Notes under the pieces: generated by a model | What the model saw: only the letters and a program-made list of their open reading frames with translations | Databases searched by the model: none | Told to the model about the DNA's origin: nothing | Program-made: the position numbers and the translations under genes | Shown: positions 48,473-52,695 of the stretch, in pieces | Numbering within the stretch: position 1 is the stretch's first letter | How the letters are laid out: every line of letters starts with the position of its first letter | Assembly (NCBI GenBank): GCA_900550695.1 | Contig: URTF01000005.1 | Coordinates: 1 to 52,695, forward strand | DNA length: 52,695 nt | Reading direction: 5' to 3' | From: an uncultured Ruminococcus sp. | GTDB lineage: Bacteria > Bacillota > Clostridia > Oscillospirales > Ruminococcaceae

Positions 48473-49642
48473 ATGTCAACTATTGAGAAATTCAATGAAC
48501 ACGTTATGCACACATACAACCGTTACAATGTTGTACTCGAAAAGGGCAGCGGAAGAACTGCTGTTGACGAGGACGGCAGGGAATACATAGATTTCGGAAG
48601 CGGAATAGGCACTAACTCGCTCGGTTACTGTGATGAGGAATGGGCGGACGCTGTTTGCGCGCAGGCTCGTGCGATACAGCACACATCGAACTACTTTTAC
48701 ACAAAGGTCCAGGCTGATTTTGCGGCGAAATTGAGTGAAGTAACGGGTTATGACAAGATGTTCTTCGGCAACTCGGGTGCTGAGGCTAACGAGTGTGCTA
48801 TAAAGATAGCAAGAAAGTATTCCTTTGACAAATACGGCAAGGACGCAAAGCGCTGGAACATCATCACGCTTGTGAACAGCTTCCACGGAAGAACGCTGAC
48901 GACACTTTCGGCTACGGGTCAGGAGGTTTTCCATAACTATTTCTTCCCGTTCACGGAGGGTTTCATCAACGTTGAGGCAAACAACATTGCCGATCTTCGT
49001 GCAAAGGCTGATGACAGCGTATGTGCGATAATGTTTGAATTCGTTCAGGGTGAGGGCGGTGTAAACTCGCTCGACAAGGCTTTTGTGGACGAGATATTCA
49101 AGATCTGTGCTGAAAAAGATATTCTTGCTATCGCTGACGAGGTTCAGACGGGTGCAGGCAGAACGGGAACGTTCCTTGCTTCCGAGCAGTTCGGCGTTAA
49201 GCCTGACATCACGACGCTTGCAAAGGGTGTTGCGGGCGGTGTTCCTGTGGGAATTTGTCTTGCGGGAAAGAAATGCTCCGACGTTCTGACGGGCGGAACA
49301 CACGGTTCGACATTCGGCGGAAATCCTCTTGCGTGTGCAGGCGGACTTACTGTTGTAAACAAGGTCGGAAGTGAAGAATTCTTAAAGGAAGTTCGTGAAA
49401 AGAGCGCATATATGCGTGAAAAGATCATGGCTATGCCTTTGGTAGAAGGTGTGAGCGGACTTGGACTTATGATAGGCATAACGATAAAGGGCAAAACTGC
49501 GGCAGAGGCTGCAAAGGAATGTCTTGCGGACGGTTTATTCGTACTCACTGCGAAGGACAAGATAAGACTTCTTCCTCCGCTCAACATTACATATAATGAA
49601 ATCGACAAGGGTCTTGACATACTTGGGAGAGTGCTTGAATGA
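48473..49642 (+). CDS. argD: Acetylornithine aminotransferase
   Basis: This 389-residue PLP enzyme converts N-acetylglutamate semialdehyde to N-acetylornithine. Class-III aminotransferase motifs are NSGAEANECAIKIARK, ADEVQTGAGRTG and the PLP Lys in ITTLAKGVAGGVP (about residue 247). GGAG precedes the ATG. Its TGA overlaps the ATG of the next gene (ATGA). It could also act in lysine synthesis, as some ArgD enzymes do. Confidence 0.96.
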   Translation: MSTIEKFNEHVMHTYNRYNVVLEKGSGRTAVDEDGREYIDFGSGIGTNSLGYCDEEWADAVCAQARAIQHTSNYFYTKVQADFAAKLSEVTGYDKMFFGNSGAEANECAIKIARKYSFDKYGKDAKRWNIITLVNSFHGRTLTTLSATGQEVFHNYFFPFTEGFINVEANNIADLRAKADDSVCAIMFEFVQGEGGVNSLDKAFVDEIFKICAEKDILAIADEVQTGAGRTGTFLASEQFGVKPDITTLAKGVAGGVPVGICLAGKKCSDVLTGGTHGSTFGGNPLACAGGLTVVNKVGSEEFLKEVREKSAYMREKIMAMPLVEGVSGLGLMIGITIKGKTAAEAAKECLADGLFVLTAKDKIRLLPPLNITYNEIDKGLDILGRVLE

Positions 49643-50385
49643 TCTACTATGAAAAATACGGAAACGAATTCAATCCTGTTGTGATACTTCTTCACGACAG
49701 CGAATCTGTCTACTGCTTTTCAAAGGAATGTGATTATCTTTCCAGAAACTACTGCGCTATCGTTCCGCATCTTCCCGGATACGGACGGAATCCCGAGAAG
49801 ATGTTCTCGGCGGAGCGTGCGCTTGAACAGATAGCGGAGCTTGCGGCTTCGTTCGGCAAGCCTGTGACGCTTGTGGGTGCATCGCTCGGTGCGGAGCTGG
49901 CATTTCATCTTATATGCAAAAACACGGAGCTTTTCAACGGCTGCATAATGATAAGCCCTTGGCTCGAAAAGGACATCGGCGGTATTGAAAAGGCGCTTGC
50001 ACAGCTCAACGAGAGGGAAAAGTTCATCAAGAACAAGCTTCTTTCGGGAATAAGCGGACTTACGATGGGACTGAGCAAGGACGAACTCAGGGACTACAAC
50101 GAATTCTGCAAAAATGTCAGCATGAACTCGTTCGTTGCGGCTGTCGACAACGGAATTTCGTATGAAAAATATCCCGAATACAAGGAACTGAAGATGCCAT
50201 TGCTGGCACTTTGCGGCCTTAGCGAATCTATGGAGATACGAAACAGCGTAAGGCGGCTTTCAAAGGACAATCCGAACTGCAGTTATGATATGTGGGACGG
50301 AGTTTCCAAAAAGCTCCCCGTAAAGGCGGCTGCGCGCTTATCCAAGATTATAGAAGAATTCATTGACAAGGCTTATGCAAAATAA
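49639..50385 (+). CDS. Alpha/beta hydrolase
   Basis: This 248-residue cytoplasmic hydrolase has VVILLHDSESVYCF (HG replaced by HD in the oxyanion strand) and the nucleophile elbow VTLVGASLGAELAFHL (GxSxG, about residue 81). A C-terminal His is not obvious. Its start overlaps the argD stop by 4 bp (ATGA) and it ends 23 bp before argF, so it is tightly co-translated with arginine genes. The substrate is unknown. A role in removing acyl groups or esters linked to the pathway is only a guess. Confidence 0.8.
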   Translation: MIYYEKYGNEFNPVVILLHDSESVYCFSKECDYLSRNYCAIVPHLPGYGRNPEKMFSAERALEQIAELAASFGKPVTLVGASLGAELAFHLICKNTELFNGCIMISPWLEKDIGGIEKALAQLNEREKFIKNKLLSGISGLTMGLSKDELRDYNEFCKNVSMNSFVAAVDNGISYEKYPEYKELKMPLLALCGLSESMEIRNSVRRLSKDNPNCSYDMWDGVSKKLPVKAAARLSKIIEEFIDKAYAK

Positions 50386-50408
50386 TATATATGAAAGGAC
50401 GATACAAA

Positions 50409-51311
50409 ATGAACCACTTACTTAAAATGCTCGATCTTTCGACAGAGGAGATAATGGAGATACTCAATCTTGCCGATCAGCTCAAATATGAGCGCAAGCA
50501 CAACATTGAACATCATCTTCTCAAGGGAAAATCACTCGGTATGATCTTCCAGAAGGCTTCGACAAGAACCCGTGTATCCTTTGAAACGGGTATGTATCAG
50601 CTCGGAGGAAATGCACTTTTCCTTTCCTCGCACGACTTACAGATAGGCAGAGGCGAACCCGTTCAGGACACTGCCCGTGTACTTTCACGCTATCTTGACG
50701 GCATCATGATCCGTACCTTTGAGCAGAAAGAGGTAGAGGATCTTGCAAAGTACGGCTCTATCCCTGTTATCAACGGACTTACGGACTTCTGTCACCCTTG
50801 TCAGATACTTGCCGATCTTATGACTATCCGTGAGTTCAAGGGTCAGTTTGACGGACTCAAGATGTGCTTTATCGGTGACGGAAACAATATGGCCAACTCT
50901 CTTATTGTCGGCGGCTTAAAGGTAGGAATGAAGGTTTCTGTGGCTTGCCCTGAGGGTTATCACCCCGACAAGCAGGTACTTGATTTCGCAAACAAGTATG
51001 AGGTCTTTGAGCTTACAGATTCGCCCGTAAAGGCAGCATCGGGCGCAGATGTTGTTATTACCGATGTTTGGGCTTCTATGGGTCAGGAGGGCGAAGCAGA
51101 GAAGAGAAAGCTCGCATTCAAGGGATATCAGATCAATGATGAGATCATGGCTGCGGCTAACCCTGATGCAATGGTACAGCACTGTCTTCCTGCGCACCGT
51201 GAGGAAGAGATCACAGAAAAGGTATTCGAGGCACACGCAAACGAGATCTTTGAAGAAGCAGAAAACAGACTTCATGCCCAGAAGGCCGTAATGGTCAAGC
51301 TTATGGGCTGA
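50409..51311 (+). CDS. argF: Ornithine carbamoyltransferase
   Basis: This 300-residue enzyme makes citrulline from ornithine and carbamoyl phosphate. Carbamoyl-phosphate loop STRTRVSFE (about 45-53), HPCQILADL, and the ornithine-binding MVQHCLPAHREEE near the C-terminus. The ATG at 50409 (MNHLLKML) follows AAAGGA; an ATG six codons up overlaps the ribosome site. It completes the ornithine-to-arginine route with argG and argH. No carAB is in the window. Confidence 0.96.
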   Translation: MNHLLKMLDLSTEEIMEILNLADQLKYERKHNIEHHLLKGKSLGMIFQKASTRTRVSFETGMYQLGGNALFLSSHDLQIGRGEPVQDTARVLSRYLDGIMIRTFEQKEVEDLAKYGSIPVINGLTDFCHPCQILADLMTIREFKGQFDGLKMCFIGDGNNMANSLIVGGLKVGMKVSVACPEGYHPDKQVLDFANKYEVFELTDSPVKAASGADVVITDVWASMGQEGEAEKRKLAFKGYQINDEIMAAANPDAMVQHCLPAHREEEITEKVFEAHANEIFEEAENRLHAQKAVMVKLMG

Positions 51312-51341
51312 AAATAAAATTTTTTAAAGGGAGTATTTATT

Positions 51342-52022
51342 ATGGGGTTTGACAGAATCAGAATCAAGGAAAACGCAAAAACACACTATCAGAACAACAA
51401 GTGGCAGAATGTACTTGTTATACTTATCAATGTACTTATTGCGGGCGGCGTACAGGTAATTGTAAGGGTTTCGAACCAAGAAGCATTTTTGATGATGTTT
51501 ATGTCGCTTGTGAGCATTGCTGTAACTATACTTTTGACGAACATTGTAGCAATGGGTTCGGCAACATGGTTCCACAGGTCAATTAAGACGGAAGGTCTTA
51601 AAATGGAAGAGATGTTCTGGACATTCAAGGAAGATTACGGCGGAAATGTGCTGATGATGTTCCTTATTTCACTTTATACGGCACTCTGGTCGATGCTCTT
51701 TGTTATTCCGGGTATTGTAAAGGGATATTCATACTCACTTGCAATGTACATAAAGTCTGAAAATCCGCAGATATCCGCATCGCAGGCTATTGAATTGAGC
51801 AAGAAGATGACAAACGGACGCAAAATGGATCTGTTTGTGCTTGATCTGAGCTACATAGGCTGGTTCCTGCTTTCGGGAATTACATTCAATATCCTTGGCA
51901 TACTTTATGTACTGCCATACTATCAGGCAGCAAAGGCATTCGCTTATGAAGAGATCAAGGAAGAGGCTCTGGCTAATCAGACAGTTTCGGAGGCTGAACT
52001 TTACGGTTACTCAAATGTATAA
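51342..52022 (+). CDS. DUF975 family membrane protein
   Basis: This 226-residue integral membrane protein has the DUF975 layout: an N-terminal helix start (RIKENAKTHYQNNKWQNV), about five or six hydrophobic segments (51-70 region, 100-130 region, and 170-200 region) and the family stretch VIPGIVKGYSYSLAMYI. Function is unknown; some members are near lantibiotic or stress genes. AAAGGGAG precedes the ATG. It is probably the last gene of the argD-argF transcript, since a terminator follows 18 bp after its stop. Confidence 0.85.
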   Translation: MGFDRIRIKENAKTHYQNNKWQNVLVILINVLIAGGVQVIVRVSNQEAFLMMFMSLVSIAVTILLTNIVAMGSATWFHRSIKTEGLKMEEMFWTFKEDYGGNVLMMFLISLYTALWSMLFVIPGIVKGYSYSLAMYIKSENPQISASQAIELSKKMTNGRKMDLFVLDLSYIGWFLLSGITFNILGILYVLPYYQAAKAFAYEEIKEEALANQTVSEAELYGYSNV

Positions 52023-52040
52023 GTTGCAATAACATTTATA

Positions 52041-52073
52041 TCAGCGCTTTCGGAAACGGGAGCGCTGATTTTT
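52041..52073 (+). terminator. Terminator after the DUF975 gene
   Basis: Arms TCAGCGCT (52041-52048) and AGCGCTGA (52061-52068) with a 12-nt loop, followed by TTTTT. Confidence 0.85.
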
Positions 52074-52154
52074 GCATATACTGTGCAAATTATATATTAA
52101 TTCCTTGTAAAATGCGGAAGAGTATCGTTAAAATGCCAAAGTTGAAAAAAAGTG

Positions 52155-52183
52155 TTGACAAAAGGTATTGAATGTGATATTAT
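52155..52183 (+). promoter_or_regulatory. rRNA promoter P1
   Basis: TTGACA (52155-52160), 17 bp, TATTAT (52178-52183), with GAATGTGA directly before the -10. Confidence 0.8.
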
Positions 52184-52302
52184 ATATAAGTCGTCAAACG
52201 ACAGTACAAAATGTTGAATGAAAAGTTGAGAAACGATTCATTACAATGGCGATATCTTATCAATGTTCACAGTTTGCTAATAAATAGTTTAAAATGATTT
52301 AA

Positions 52303-52331
52303 TTGACAAAATAATGTGAATGTGATAAAAT
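52303..52331 (+). promoter_or_regulatory. rRNA promoter P2
   Basis: TTGACA (52303-52308), 17 bp, TAAAAT (52326-52331), again with GAATGTGA before the -10. Confidence 0.8.
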
Positions 52332-52396
52332 AAATAAGCTGCTCATTTGAGAGCTGAGTGTGAAAAAAGAAAATAAAAAATATTTTCAAAAAGTAC

Positions 52397-52425
52397 TTGA
52401 CAAACTCGAATGAATGTGATATAAT
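52397..52425 (+). promoter_or_regulatory. rRNA promoter P3
   Basis: TTGACA (52397-52402), 17 bp, TATAAT (52420-52425), both perfect, with GAATGTGA before the -10, giving an extended TGN form. Confidence 0.85.
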
Positions 52426-52452
52426 ATTAAAGCTGTCACAACGCAGCGAACA

Positions 52453-52522
52453 GAACCTTGAAAATTGAACAATAACGAACTTAAACGACCCTTAAGATTC
52501 CAATCTGAACTAACGTTCAGAT
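52453..52522 (+). promoter_or_regulatory. rRNA leader with boxA-like segment and hairpin
   Basis: AACCTTGAAAATTGAACAATA (about 52453-52474) resembles the leader segment next to boxA in Firmicutes rRNA operons. A hairpin ATCTGAAC (52503-52510)/GTTCAGAT (52515-52522) follows and may be part of the processing stem. Confidence 0.5.
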
Positions 52523-52634
52523 CGAGGAAAAACTAAGAACTCAAGTCAAAGAGTATAAAATAAGACGCCAGAAACAAGTAAGTTAAGAGCTTACAGGATA
52601 AGATTTAAAGAGCAGAAATGCTTTTAAATACAAA

Positions 52635-52695
52635 CTTTTAAAGAGTTTGATCCTGGCTCAGGACGAACGCTGGCGGCACGCTTAACACATGCAAG
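52635..52695 (+). rRNA. 16S ribosomal RNA, 5' end only
   Basis: AGAGTTTGATCCTGGCTCAG (52642-52661) is the universal start of bacterial 16S rRNA (positions 8-27 in E. coli), so the 5' end lies near 52635. The following CGAACGCTGGCGGCACGC stretch is typical of clostridial cluster IV. The gene runs off the window edge. Confidence 0.97.

Overview
The window looks like chromosome of a Ruminococcus-type bacterium (Oscillospiraceae, Clostridium cluster IV). The evidence is the 16S rRNA start at the right edge, strong Firmicutes-type ribosome sites and sigma-A promoters, FabV, DUF6171 and DUF975 proteins, class B sortases, and plant-fibre enzymes (GH130 mannosylglucose phosphorylase, GH51 arabinofuranosidase, CE2 and CE4 esterases). 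The genus is an inference. No tRNA, CRISPR array or prophage was seen.

Left part (1-13.3 kb). A split cobalamin methionine synthase (metH plus a separate activation-domain gene) is followed by a fucose/arabinose-isomerase-like gene and a lipoprotein gene, all on the minus strand. A divergent GH130 phosphorylase comes next, then an AT-rich patch with an internally deleted IS5-type element, an unknown membrane-anchored protein, and an amidase-like fragment cut by a palindromic MITE. NAD synthetase, with an attenuator-like leader, and a chemoreceptor follow.

Middle (13.3-28.7 kb). A hemicellulose locus (GH51 diverging from CE4-CE2) is followed by fabV diverging from glgB, and then the cluster rlmB, a degenerate pump-dead P-type-ATPase-like gene, and a second chemoreceptor. 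Next comes a non-coding block with about 22 units of a degenerate heptamer (TGATGTC-like) repeated every 12-13 bp, interrupted by a second MITE.

Sortase region (28.0-37 kb, minus strand). Four tandem class B sortases, a SpoIID-type protein and a pyrimidine-nucleoside phosphorylase form one tight cluster from a single promoter. A zinc-ribbon gene follows, with its own promoter, which is a perfect palindrome reading in both directions.

Right part (37-52.7 kb, plus strand). nrdR and an XRE repressor diverging from a secreted FnIII-like protein lead into an almost complete arginine pathway: argG, lipoprotein gene, argH, argC, hicAB, argJ, argB, lipase-like gene, small membrane gene, argD, alpha/beta hydrolase, argF, DUF975 gene. 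The window ends in three tandem rRNA promoters and the first bases of 16S rRNA.

The most unusual items are the 12-13 bp periodic heptamer array, the pseudo P-type ATPase, the four-sortase/SpoIID cluster, the palindromic two-way promoter, and a GGAATTC-type repeat that sits directly on gene stop codons.
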